Assembly (NCBI GenBank): GCA_037176885.1
Contig: JAWWNJ010000054.1
Span: 496,001 to 560,000 of the forward strand
Reading direction: 5' to 3'
Length of the DNA: 64,000 nucleotides
Origin: Favolaschia claudopus
Lineage: Eukaryota > Basidiomycota > Agaricomycetes > Agaricales > Mycenaceae
This document shows, in pieces, positions 37,101 through 48,301 of the stretch (position 1 is the first letter of the stretch; every line of letters begins with the position of its first letter). The notes under the pieces were generated by a model, which was given only the letters and a program-made list of their open reading frames with translations, did not search any database and had not been told where the DNA came from. A program made the translations under genes and the position numbers.

Positions 37101-37885
37101 ATTTACGAGACGCTCTCTGTGGTCACCGAAAGAGTGTTGGAAACTCTTCCTCGGAAGTTCAAGCTGCTGAGTGCGTCGTCAAGCGTTCTAGCTTTTTAGT
37201 CGTTGGAGGCTGATCCCTTAACCTACTTAGATTCTCTCGAGGGTCTCGCCGGCTCTGACGGGTAATCTGAATTTTGTGTTCACATTCAACTGTAGACTGA
37301 TGCGGTTACAGTGACATTGATATGGTTTTTGTTCTTTTCTCCGTTTCAGCAGCAGGTAGGCTGACCATAGATTCAGGTGTTTGAGATTGAAGATGAGCTC
37401 GCAATGGAGAGCGCGCTGGCCACAGACGATGGTCCCAGTAACATGGACGCCATCAAGCACCACGACAGGCGTTTGTCACCTCAACGGCAACGCGACCACG
37501 ACAGCAAACTCAAGCTCCACCGCAACAGCCCTCTTCTTCTTCCCCTCCTCACCCTCCTCCTGCCCCAAGGACGCGGCTCAATTCTCTTATGCAACGGGGA
37601 GCTGAGGCCGCACACCCTTTCACGAGCCCCCTTGCTCAATTATTCCAGCCCCTAATAGTCGACGATGGCGGCATTCCCGAGGATGCTGAAGTACCACCTG
37701 CACAGCAACCGACGACGTTGTCTCCCTCCCAACCAGGCTGGAACCAGATCTGTTTCAAATTGTCTACCTCATCCGATGGCTCCGACCAGTTCTCCCCTAT
37801 CTCAATTCCTCCCAATATTCTTCCTCCAATAGGTGCATCCGTAATGTTATATAACTTACTGAGCCGCCTTTTTCTTGTGGGTTAG
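34114..37885 (+). CDS. YVC1: TRPY/YVC1-like cation channel
   Basis: This is a homologue of the fungal vacuolar TRP channel Yvc1, a calcium-permeable channel of the vacuole membrane. An ATG at 34114 gives [15 protein letters not shown]; a 42-base intron (gttcgt...tatag) joins it to [15 protein letters not shown] and avoids an in-frame stop at 34189. Later blocks are [69 protein letters not shown] (membrane helix), [54 protein letters not shown] (pore region), [30 protein letters not shown] and [16 protein letters not shown]. More than a dozen short introns. Near 37440-37480 the conserved tail ([19 protein letters not shown]) continues in a different frame without a normal-sized intron. The final codons run into a paired repeat. 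Confidence 0.85.
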
Positions 37886-38429
37886 CCGTGGGCTCTCCGG
37901 GTGCCCTCGTCTGGGCGTCTCGTTTCTGGGTTCATTCTCGTTCCCCCTTCGCCCCACGACCTGGGCACGAGCAGGGTCAAGGTGTACCCCTGCTCTGTGC
38001 TTCCCACACCCAACCCCAAGCGGTTGTCTCTTAGATGGCGAACGAAGCACCGGAACAAAATGTGAACACAGGAAACGTAGTGACTGTGTGACTTTTTGTG
38101 ACAGCGGAGTGATGTAGTGATCGGACCTTCTCTCCTTCTCCCACCACGTCGACGACACGATGAAGACTTCCTCAGCTCGGCTTGGATTCATTCGGCAAGA
38201 ATTTTCTTTCCCCACCCACCCTCTCCTTCTTTGAATTCTCTCTTCTTCCTCACAGGTATTTTTCATCAGAGGCAGCCGCTAGTGGGGCGAAGGTTCGGGT
38301 TCATTCTCGTTCCCCCTTCGCCCCACGACCTGGGCACGAGCAGGGTCAAGGTGTACCCCTGCTCTGTGCTTCCCACACCCAACCCCAAGCGGTTGTCTCT
38401 TAGATGGCGAACGAAGCACCGGAACAAAA
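37861..38429. repeat. Paired-repeat element, copy B
   Basis: It has the same layout as 15078-15664. The lead GAGCCGCCTTTTTCTTGTGG is followed by two identical 133-base units (37928-38060 and 38297-38429, GGGTTCATTCTCGTTCCCCC to GGAACAAAA) with 236 bases between them. Just before the second unit both loci have GGCAGCCGCnnAGTGGGGC. The units are identical within a locus but clearly diverged between loci. It covers the end of the YVC1-like reading frame. Confidence 0.75.
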
Positions 38430-38633
38430 CTGGACCGGTGGATATAAATATTAGATAGATTTCACAAAAGAAACGGCGCTTTGCACAACCACAATAGGAA
38501 TTACAAGAAGGAAGCGGCGACCACCAGGCGAGGGCTCTGTCATGATCATATCTACTTTGAAAAATAAAAATACAGGATAAAGTATACAAATAAAGCGTCA
38601 GTTGTACATTTTAGAGGTATAAGTCATTTGGCT

Positions 38634-41600
38634 TCAATCCCATCGTCTTTGCGGTCCATTATTGTGTCGACGTGGCCACCCGGAGTCAGCAGGGGGCGGC
38701 GGACCACCTCGACCACCTCCTCGGCCTCGACCACGACCGCGGCCGCCACGATCATTACCCCAGCTATTGTCGCGCCCACCGCGATCATATCCCTGCTGTT
38801 GGTCGCGACCGTACTCCCGCCGCTGATATGGCGATTGAGGAGGCTGCTGTCCATAGGCCGGACTATGCTGTTGGTGCGGTGGAGGATAGGGAGGCGGATA
38901 TCCCATTCCTGGAACGGGGGCAGGACCATGTGTAGGCATTCTTGGACCATGATCATGACCGGGCGGAGGCATCCCCGGGTGACCCCATCCTTGAGGCGGT
39001 GGCATTCCTCCCGGTTGGGTCATGGGCATTGCCCCCGCAATTGGGCTCTGCGTGTTTGTAACAGGTATGGTATTGAGGGTGCTCGCTGTGAGGCTTTGAA
39101 GCATCACGCGGACTTGCTCGGGCGTCAACGCCGCGACCTCTGCAGCGAGAACGGACGGCTCAAATGTGAGCTGCGGAGTGGGTGTCGCGGACGGCGGTGT
39201 CAGCATATTGAGCGGATGGGCGATTGCAGGCCCGGTTGCTGGCGCAGGCACAGGCGGAGGTGATGCGAGCTTTCCCTTGTTGAGGATCCAAACACCAACA
39301 AGATAATTTGCGCTTCGAGTTTTCGGTAGAACGAAGTTGTCGAGAAGCTCCATATAATCTGGGAGCTTGTCACTTGATAGAAGAGGAATAATATAGAGCT
39401 CTTTTCCGGGGTGGTGGTCTTTGGGACGACTGCCCCAGGGGAACACGAGTCCGTGACGCTTGTATGAAAATGAGAAATGAATTAAAACTTCGCGTGGGAG
39501 GAATGAAACTCACCCTTTCGCAATCAGAAAGTCCATTAAAATCTGGAAGCCAGCATTGGCAGTAGAAGACCCAGGTGAGAAAGCGACAGCAACCAGTTCT
39601 TTCGCTGAATTCATTCTCGTTTGGAGCAAGAACTGGGCTGACTTGTCCACTGGCACGCGGCCATCAATGCGCAGAAGATCGGTGGGGAACAGTGTCTTCC
39701 AGAGGGAAGAAGTAGAATCAATTGTTCGTCCCCCGATTTGGCGGGCCACGACAGGAGTTTCTTGAGGGATAGTCGAGTCCAAAGGCATATTGATCTGCGT
39801 TGAAGACATTAGCATCATGTAGAAGATACACAAAACGTTACGAACCCTTCCAGACCATACTTGAGCCGTGTTTTCAAACGCAGCTTGTAGGACTTCAGTA
39901 CTGGGAGGACCTCCGCTCTCTTTTTCGTCCAGAAACATATCAAAGTCTTGATCTTCCGTGATGTCCATGTCCACCGTCTCATCCTTGGTGTCCCGCGAAT
40001 CGTCCATGGGAACAGGGGAATGTGTTTGCGGAGGTGAGGAAGTCGTTGCAGGGGCCGACACAGACGTGTCGGCGTCCTCCATATCTTCTTTCTTTGGCGC
40101 CGCCCACAACGCATTCAAGTCAAAGGACGGTCCACTGCCCTTGCTAGCAAAAGGCGAAAGACCTGTCGTTGAAGCCGTAGGCGATGCAGCCGGCGGAGCT
40201 TCCGGAGACACACTGTGGTCGCATAACCCCCTGACTTTCCCATAGTTGGTTCACAAGGTTTCAATGGGAAATTCACCGGAAAACTCTGTGAATTCTTGTG
40301 AATTTCACGGAGATATTTTCACTGGGTCCAACTATGTGAGTGGGACATTCCATGGTGTTAATTCACATGGTTTGGGAATGATATCCACCTCATATTCCAA
40401 TGAAAACTTTTTCACTGTGTTGGATTCCCTTCCAATACTCCCGGAAGTCACTCGAAAAATACGTGAAAACACAGTGGAAACTGCATGAAAAATCTACTAC
40501 GTACCCCTCGCTTTGACCAGTGTCAACATACAAGTATTAGTCTTATCTCTTTTGTATGGAAGTACTTACTGAACAAGTACAACAAGTCTTTACTAACGAT
40601 TACTAAGTTACGGTACTATTCAAAGTATGTAAATTGACTATATTACTGTATTAGGAACACAACCAGTACTGGTGACCAGAACCATGTACCATGTTCGAGG
40701 CAACTTGAACTCCATGAATTTCACGAGGTTTACGGGTGAATTTCCAAGAGTTGCCAGGAAGCGAGGAATGAACTTTCTGAGCAGTTTTCACACATATGCA
40801 TTCATTCGTGAAATTCACGCATTTCATATTGCGGACTCTAATTATGTGAATTGGGTACGTGAAGTCACAACCCCATGAATCTGAATTCACTAGATAAACC
40901 CGTGAATTGTGGAATTCATGGTCCGGCTATGGGAAATTCATGGGGTTCTGCGACCACAGTGGACAAAGCACGCCCAAATCCCGGAATTGGCGACGAGGCC
41001 TGAAAGTCAAAATTCGGCGCGGGACCAGATGCAGGTGGTACAGTACTGCTTGGGCTCTCTTGAGCAGCAGCAGGCAACTCGTCGTCAATATTGATGAGAT
41101 CCGCGAGATTCATTTCAGGCTCTGCACTTGTGTCTGCAGCGACCATAGCAATATCCGCGCTCGATGTCGGCAAAAGCGGGGTATGCATAGGAGGACGTTG
41201 CCAGCTCGCCGACATTGGTGTGACGGGCGACATAGGCGACTCGGGCGGCACAGACACCGACGTCGTGCGCTGCCTCGCTCTCGCTGCACGCTCCCTTTCC
41301 CTCCTCTCCTCTTCCTCTCTACGTCTGTCGACTTCACGCTCACGTATCATCGACGTCTCACCGAGACCTTCGATATCCTCCAGGCCTTTGTGCGTCAGTT
41401 TCGCGCGCGGAATATCGGTCTTTTCAAGAATCCAATGCTCGAGTGCTTCTTTCTCTGCCATCCTGATCGCCTGCTTTGCTTGCTCATTCGCAAGGTCAGT
41501 GCTCGACATTAGCGAAATCTCTTTCGCTGTGATATCACCCGACGCTATGCGCTTGTGCAGCACGGTACGGTCAACTTTGCTCAAATTAAACTGTAGCATG

Positions 41601-43248
41601 CGGAAACGCTCCCTGCACGAAGAAAATGGCATCATCAGCATATAGATTGGAGACAGACAAAATCCAATGTAAAAATGAACGCACTTGTACTTCGGCCCTG
41701 CAGAAGGACTCCCCCGCTTATCCGGCTCAGAATATATACCATACACACATTGCTCAAGCTCATTAGCAAACTGCTTTGCAGCCTCTTCCACCTGGGCGTT
41801 CTCCTCCTCACTCAAATCCATCGGCAGCTTCTCCTTCGGTATCCCTTGCTCATCGCGTACGTATGGATACCGCAGAAATATGTCATGAAACATGTCCGTA
41901 AATTTCTTCAGGCAGAATTCGCGTATGGGATCCTCCGATGCCCCCGTTCCCAATCCCGAAGCCGAAGCCGTGGACTCTCCCCTCTTGCGTTTTGGAGGCG
42001 GGGCATGGGCTTTGGAATGTAAGTGCGAGGATGCCGCTGCCTTGCGCTTCAGGTTCTTCGCACCGGGAGACTTGCGTTTCGCCCGGCCGCTGACTTCAGA
42101 GTCGGAATCCGAGCCACCAGACTCATCGGAGAAGGACAGCCGACGTGCGCGTCGGCGCTGTAGTCACAGGTAAGCCGGAAAATGAACATCAAAATAAGAT
42201 AGAAACGTACCTGAGAACTGGTACCTTGCCCTCGATCCACCACGTACTCGTCCTCGCTGCTTGGATCATCATCCGCCGATTCCGGCTCGTCGAAGGGAGC
42301 CTTGTCGATCTTCTCTTTCTTCACGGCTGGCTGCTTGGGGTTGCTGGACCTGCTGCTGAACCCGACATCTTCCACGGCTTCTGGACCTTCCCATAACACT
42401 ACGAGGGGAACGAAAAGCGGGTCAGCACAAGACAACGCGGATTGAGTAAGAGGGAGAATAAATAAATGGGTATGTAAATACGGCCGTTTGGCTCAAGTCT
42501 CTTTCGTAGCAATGTATGTACGACACGCGGACGACTCAGACAAGCCTCAAGACAGCACAAGCAGGTAAGAGGACTTCACGCAAACACAGGAAAAGACCAT
42601 GAAGTCGGCGTATTTGCGAATAAGCGCTCGGGTGTCTTGAGTGTACAACAAAGTGCAAAGCATGAGGCAGATGCAGATAATCGTCACTCGCGGTACTGTA
42701 ATAATGCAAAGCGGGGCCAAAGGTACAAGATATGATGTTTGTTGAACTACACGAAGGCCGTAGGTGTATGGAGAGAATGGAAAGTACTCACTGACTGTAC
42801 GGTGGCCGGTTTTCTGGGAGCATGGTGGACAGACATACACATCTGCGATATCGACCGTTAGATGTGAATGATGAGTCGGAAAAAGTCATGCTCACTTATG
42901 TCTTCTGCCGTTTGGTCGTTTAGGTCAACACAGGCAAAATGGAACCTGTTGCGTGTTAGGAAAACGAAGTGGCTGCGGAGAGAGGAAAAAAACATACCAA
43001 TCATCACATTCAGCGCAGTTGACCATTGGCGAGCCATCGTCGCCTTTCTTACACAGACAATAGACAGCGGGATTGGGCGATTTGACTCTTTTGCCATTGG
43101 ATGTGGACTTGGCTTTGAGCAGGGTTTTGGGTCGATCGTTTTCGACATTGTCGGAACGCTTTGACTTTGTGGGTGTCGGATGAGCTTTAGATACTGGTTT
43201 GGTGTTGGCTGCGCTTGAGGTAGTCCGCGTTCGCAAGCGCGTACTCAT
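38634..43248 (-). CDS. PHD-TFIIS-SPOC protein (Bye1/PHF3-like), interrupted
   Basis: This resembles Bye1/PHF3/DIDO proteins, which bind RNA polymerase II through a TFIIS central-type domain. ATG at 43248 (MSTRLRTRTTSS). The PHD finger is YCLCKKGDDGSPMVNCAECD, then FHFACVDLNDQ and VYVCPPC. After a basic linker (RRRARRLSF; AKRKSPGAKNLKRKA) comes the TFIIS-like region: REFCLKKFTDMFHD, YGIYSEPDKR, FNLSKVDRTVLHKRIASGDI and LMSSTDLANEQAKQAI. The SPOC domain (about 39900-39300) has VWSGRINMPL, FPTDLLRIDGRVPVDK, YIIPLLSSDKLPDYMELLDN and YLVGVWILNKGK. The tail is Pro/Gly/Arg-rich (RGRGRGRGGGRGG). A 751-base element at 40211-40961 breaks the frame between TFIIS and SPOC. Unless it is spliced out, translation ends shortly after entering it and the SPOC domain is lost. 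Confidence 0.85.
40211..40961. mobile_element. MITE-like insertion in the SPOC gene, 751 bp
   Basis: TIRs of about 38 bases start CACTGTGGTCGCA at both ends and continue through AACCCC and TTTCCCATAG with about five mismatches. GACA lies directly outside both ends (40207-40210 and 40962-40965). Removing the element and one GACA rejoins the host frame, giving GRALSPEAPPAASPTAS. The inside has many copies of GTGAATT/AATTCAC in both orientations, like subterminal transposase sites, and no coding capacity. The CACTG start recalls CACTA elements, but a 4-base duplication is unusual for them, so the superfamily is open. Confidence 0.9.
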
Positions 43249-43301
43249 GTTCTTCGATGGTCTCGTCGTGGTTGTCTGCTAGGTGTGTTCAAACTCCGCC
43301 C

Positions 43302-43341
43302 AGTCACAGTGTCACAGTGTCACATTGTCACGAATGAGTCA
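43302..43341. promoter_or_regulatory. GTCAC-repeat cluster and AP-1-like TGAGTCA
   Basis: The gap between the divergent SPOC gene (ATG 43248) and the transposase-like gene (ATG 43575) holds four spaced GTCAC units at 43302-43331 and a perfect TGAGTCA at about 43335. TGAGTCA is a bZIP/AP-1 type site. A regulatory role is inferred. Confidence 0.4.
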
Positions 43342-43574
43342 CTTCAGGTCACTTGTCAGTCATGTAGCAACGTCATTTGCCCACGGTACAACTGTTTTTA
43401 TTTCTCAAATCTCACCAATGCGCTTCTTCTTGTGAATGTACGTGTTAATTGCAGTTCAGGGTGGGTCTGCCACCGGCCTGCGTGGGTTCATTAAGTCTGT
43501 CGTCGTAAACCTCGGCGGCCACCGCACCCGCACCCGAGGTTGTTCAGACAAACGCGATCCAAGGCCTGTGCCGC

Positions 43575-46402
43575 ATGAAATCGGCAAATAGCATCCCAGA
43601 AATACAAAACTATCAGAAGCCCTCGAATGCTCCAGTTGGAAGTTCCTTCATCCGGCAGTTCAACTATCAGACGGCAAAAAGTACATCCGCCACTCGAGCC
43701 GATGTCAAGGAGCGACTGCAAAATGACCGAGAGTTTCGTGAGGAGACCTTTTCACCATCTCGTGATGTTTTCCTCCGAACCTTGGCCTATTTGGCTGCGC
43801 TGAAGAAGTTGGGATGCAGCAGACCCTTGGACGAGGAGACTTATCTCCTGACATCAGAGGATGAAGAGCGCGAAACGAGAGAGATCTACCTGCACCAAAT
43901 TCAGCGGGGATATCGCCCTAAGGAAGGAATATGTGAGGGGAGGCTGGTTTTCGGTCGGAGCGATGATGACGAAGAGCGCCCGTTCATATGGTAAATGATT
44001 TCATTGTAACTTCGACATGCATACTCAATCCATTCAGTTGCGAACACTACATTCCCGGCAGTAGCAAGGACCATTTCTACGACTCGTCCATTGGAAGCGG
44101 GTCCTACGATGTCGACTATATCGAAGCTGTTATTACAGGTGATCTCGAGGAAGCTACCATGATAGAAGAAGAAGCTCGTGACTCTGGCTATGGACCTTTG
44201 ATTGAGTGTACAACCGTAGCGAATTTCTCGTCTCAAAAGGCATATTGTCGTGAGCTTTCTTTCCCTTCTTTCGAACTTTACAATATACTGAAATTGTTTA
44301 GCCTTCCCCCATCGCAGCACATCGGGAGAAGGCGAGCTTGTACCTTGTACAGCCGTTATTAGAGCGTATGACATGCCCCAGCAAATTCCGAGTATACGAG
44401 CCAATACCAGCTGCTCGTTCAGAATGCCCGTTTATCCTGATCGTGACTTCTAATGCTCACGAGCATCCTGTCCCTCTCCCAACTAAAACTCCTGCTCACA
44501 TTCGATCTAAACTGATGGACCTCTTGAAGGACACGGACGACGATTTGCCAGACCTCACTCCTCGTCGCTTTCTTCGCCACCCTATCCTCAAAGCGTTTCT
44601 TCTTAAAGCTCTACCATCTGTCCTGAATCCGACTCTGGCAGATTGGCATGTCTCGCTGGCCAATCGCTCACATATCAAGGCGTACATAAAACAAGCTCGG
44701 CAAATTCATTATCCATTCGGAACTGGGTGGAACGGTGAGTGTGCTCAATCTCCATAGGGCGAACTCTTCTCACCTCATAAAGGTATCGTCAATCTTAAAG
44801 CGCACCAGGACGCTCATGTTCCGAAGGGCAGCCACTACATCAGAAGACTCATAGCTATTGAGCATCCCGGCAACACTCATGATGAAGAGGATGACGAAGA
44901 AGATGCTGCCCTCAAGCAAGATAATCGCCTTCGACTCATTATCTGCATGACACCAGAGGCCAGCCACAGGCTGATTTGCTCCGGTCGCTATCTTCAAAGT
45001 GACATAGCTTTTCGTCGCATCATTGGATTCAAAGAGTTTGAAGTGGCAGTAATGGACCGGGACGCCAACACCAGTAAGACTTGACTTATATGCATGTTGC
45101 TTCATTGACGTTCACGCTTGTTGCTGCATAGGTGTAATTTTTCTCCGCATCTTTCTCAACAGAATGACAGCCTTTGCCCATCAACGCGTGTTTGAAGAGA
45201 TCGAAGCGATAGTGTTAGAAGACACAGGAAAGCGTCTCAAGTGGCATCATATTCACGCCAGCAATAAGGAGGATGGATATGATTGCATGATCCTCTCTTG
45301 GGTTAGCGATCAGCATCGCGGTCAGGCCAAAGGTCTGCCACCTGTTTTTTCACTTCTCTATCTTATGCTCTCGCCATAGGTCTTGGTCTCCACCTGCAAA
45401 AACTTGCTTCTACTCTGCCTTCGAAGCCTGATCTGTATGAGCCTCATCGAACTATACAAGAACTGTCGCCATACGACCATCTACACCGGATCTTCCGAGT
45501 CTGTACCGTTCACTACTTCCGCCTTGTGAAACTCTGCGCTACAACAGAACAAGTTCGATGGCTCATGAGAAGCTTGGTATGCATGGAACACCATGACTGG
45601 GACGGTACTTTGCAGTCGATTGGCGAACTCGGTGGGAAGGCAGCACAAGGTGAGTGTTTTCTCTGTTTCGAATGCTATTTAGATTACGCTCTAAAATGAT
45701 ATCAGATTGGCTGAATAACAAATTGTCGAGTGGGTTTGTGTTTGAAGGCATTTGCTGGGAGAAGAGTTTCATCCCTCGAATTATTTGGGAGGCAGGTGAT
45801 GGAAACTCAAACCTTATAGAGACTGTCCACCGTGACGCCAATCGTGAGGGTGTTCAATGTACGCTACTGGGAGGCCTCAAAAAAGGTCAAGCTTTCGATC
45901 GAATGAAGATGAAGGCTCTTCAGGTATGTTCTTCTTCTTCTTTCGTTGTTGTTTTTGACACTGTTCATAGTCTTTCGAGGAATTTGGTGTGACACCATCT
46001 TACAAAACAGGACATCCTTTCGATAATGCCCTCATGAATCTCAAACGGCGAGGTATCTCTATTTTCATTCCATTATCAAAGACTCGAGACTCAATTCTTT
46101 GTTCAGATAACCAACGACACAAACAAGTCATTAACGACGACTCCAAAATTCACGCCTGGAACCATAAGCTCAAGAATGCGATCGATACTTTGGAGAAGGC
46201 CCGTCGTGCTGCTCAAGCCAAGTCCAGGCAACTTGAAAATTGTCAAGACACTCAAAAGCGCACGAAACTCCAAGGCGAGGTTGAGAAGAAGCATAGGGCT
46301 GAAAGCAAAGCTTTAGACGCGTTGCAGAAAGTATGGATAGGTCGGTCAGCTCTGGAAGCCATAGGTTCAGGACGTGTCCCTCTTCTTGAATTACCATGTT
46401 AA
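43575..46402 (+). CDS. DDE-transposase-like protein of an Agaricomycete family
   Basis: About 750 residues in several exons with short introns, ATG at 43575 (MKSANSIPEIQNYQK), stop at 46400-46402. I recognise the layout of a large Agaricomycete family resembling MULE-type transposases. An N-terminal region has LIECTTVANFSSQKAYC and a putative DNA-binding part (YLVQPLLERM, FILIVTSNAHEHPVPLPTKT). Three blocks could supply a D-D-E triad: GRYLQSDIAFRRIIGFKEFE, LSWVSDQHRGQAKGLGLHL, and SNLIETVHRDANREGVQCTL with LGGLKKG after it. The family link is from memory, and the triad assignment is inference. The C-terminus is a charged coiled coil (LEKARRAAQAKSRQLE). I saw no internal stop and no flanking TIR, so it may be a transposon whose ends I missed or a resident (domesticated) gene. 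Confidence 0.6.
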
Positions 46403-46630
46403 TCTTTAATCACCTTGTTTCTTGTTTCTCACACCGCACACACATTGTCTTTCACCGCCCTACTTCGCCTCCTCGCCTCTCTTCACCGATGGGATCGTTG
46501 GACTGGCCAATAGCAACAGCCAATAGCAAACTTACCACTAACCGACAATTATACTTTGTGCATCGTGTCAGCGCCTCTTTGTGTGTCGACTCCCAGCACA
46601 ATCTCCCTCTCCTCCTCTCTGCTACACAAG

Positions 46631-47795
46631 AATGTGTCTCCAGAAACCGTGGCAAGGTCTATTCGACGCAGCCTATGCCAATCTCCAGCGTAAATCATCA
46701 GGAGATATCGTGATCACTTTCGTAGACCCGATAGGGAATGTCTATGTCGTCAAACTAGCATGGCCAGTATTTTCTATTTATTTTTTCCCCTCATTTGTTG
46801 CTTACACTCTGTGCAGGCCCACTGTGAACGGGCATCCGGTCCCTGCTGCATATCTATCTCAATATCTCCATACAAAAAACAGATACTTCCCCTGTTTCTG
46901 TATCGAGTTCGGACAGGATGTCTCGTCGAGAATGCTGGTTAACATAGAAACAGATTCGTCTGTCGCTGTTTGTCACCATGAGCCACCTCGGTGTCAATTC
47001 TTCCGTAGGAGTTTTTTCATATCTCATCTTTAGTCACTCACTCAGTCTATCGCAGTTGATCTTAATAAAATCCTCAGATCAACGGATCTCTTTAGTGATT
47101 TTAAGAGTGTTTCCGCTGACTACAAGCCAGTTGATGCGGAGTTGCCGAGCTGGGTGCCTAGAGTGCTGCCGCCACTCGACAAGCCAGGCGGATATCTCCC
47201 CCAGAACCTAGGGGAGGTTGGGTATCAGATATGGTGGGGGACGTGACTTCATGTCATACCGGAATTTTTGGAATTTTGACCTGAAACCTGGCCAGATCAA
47301 CTCGAAATACCCAAATTTGTCGACGAGGAGACATTGGGAATCGAGGCAAGGGCTTCGCGTTGGCGGCGAGCCTTACGAGATGACTTGGCGCGTTGCGTGG
47401 CGGCGATGCGCTCAGGTTCTGAGTCCGAGACGTGTGAGATGTCTGAGGACGAGCGACGAAGGGTAACAGAGGTAGGAGGCCCGACTCACTATTAATGTTC
47501 TGTGAGCTTTTCTTGTCCGTTTTCCCTCTCAAACTCATTTTCTGACTTGTATTTCCTAAAGCGGCAAAAAGCAGATACTGTAAATACTTGTACCGAGGCA
47601 ACCGTCACGGTCACGGAGGGGTCAGTTGCGTTGCCCAAAACGCAGAGGACATACTTTGCAGCCCTGACCTGTAACAGGTATCAAGATGATATCACGCACC
47701 AGAAGATGCAAAGAGAGGAGAACTCACAAGTAGTATGGCTTAATACGCACGGGACTTTATCATCCGATCCAGGGTATTTGAGGAGCTCGACGTAA
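46631..47795 (+). CDS. Hypothetical multi-exon protein, possibly broken
   Basis: Coding-like blocks line up on the plus strand: MCLQKPWQGLFDAAYANLQR (46631), TVNGHPVPAAYLSQYLHT, VDLNKILRSTDLFSDFKSVS, LPSWVPRVLPPLDKPGGYLP with GEVGYQIWWGT, then DQLEIPKFVDEETLGIEARA and SEDERRRVTE, joined by plausible short introns. The first junction (46766-46820) does not keep the frame with any obvious splice pair, so it may be a pseudogene. No domain recognised. Its 3' end overlaps a minus-strand fragment. Confidence 0.35.
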
Positions 47796-48301
47796 ACCTC
47801 ATGCCCTGCTATAGTCTGTCCTGAAGGCTTCCCTCGAGAATAAACCACATTTTGGATTGGGTTCGACCAATCTTCAGGATCCATCGCAAATAGATGGCCA
47901 ATAAAACCAGTAGAGCTGGTCTCGGGATACTCGACGACAGTCCGGACTGGATACCGGAATAACGTTTCGAGCACAGTCTCTCGATTCAGTTTTACGTGCT
48001 GCTCAGACTCCCTTTGCAAGTTGTCATTGGGATTCTGGAAATGGAATGTCGGTACAGCCAGTTCTCGCGTAGAAGAAGGAGTCGATAATGTGGAATGAAG
48101 GTGGTCAAGGGCAAGCTTCAGATGGTTACGGATGTCTAAGGGCACTCGAATCTGCTCATGGGTAGAAAACGAAGCAAGGTCTTGAATGAGTGGGAGTATG
48201 TCGACAGTTTCTTCGTCAGGATTAAGCAGGGAGCTGACTCCCAGCACTCTATGGTGCGCGCGGCCTAAACACCACCAAATAGGTCCCATCATTGATGCCA
48301 T
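47622..48301 (-). CDS. Hypothetical protein fragment, TE-associated family
   Basis: It reads SSLLNPDEETVDILPLIQDL, LDIRNHLKLALDHLHSTLS, TVVEYPETSSTGFIGHLFAM and HEVYVELLKYPGSDDK, then across a 63-base intron to a Cys-rich end, CVLSHTTCQGCKVCPLRFG, with a stop at 47622. The C-x7-C-x2-C-x2-C end recalls the N-terminal part of Agaricomycete transposase-like proteins such as the one at 43575, but that is from memory. The 5' end runs into an inverted repeat (48248-48279), so it is probably truncated. Confidence 0.35.
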
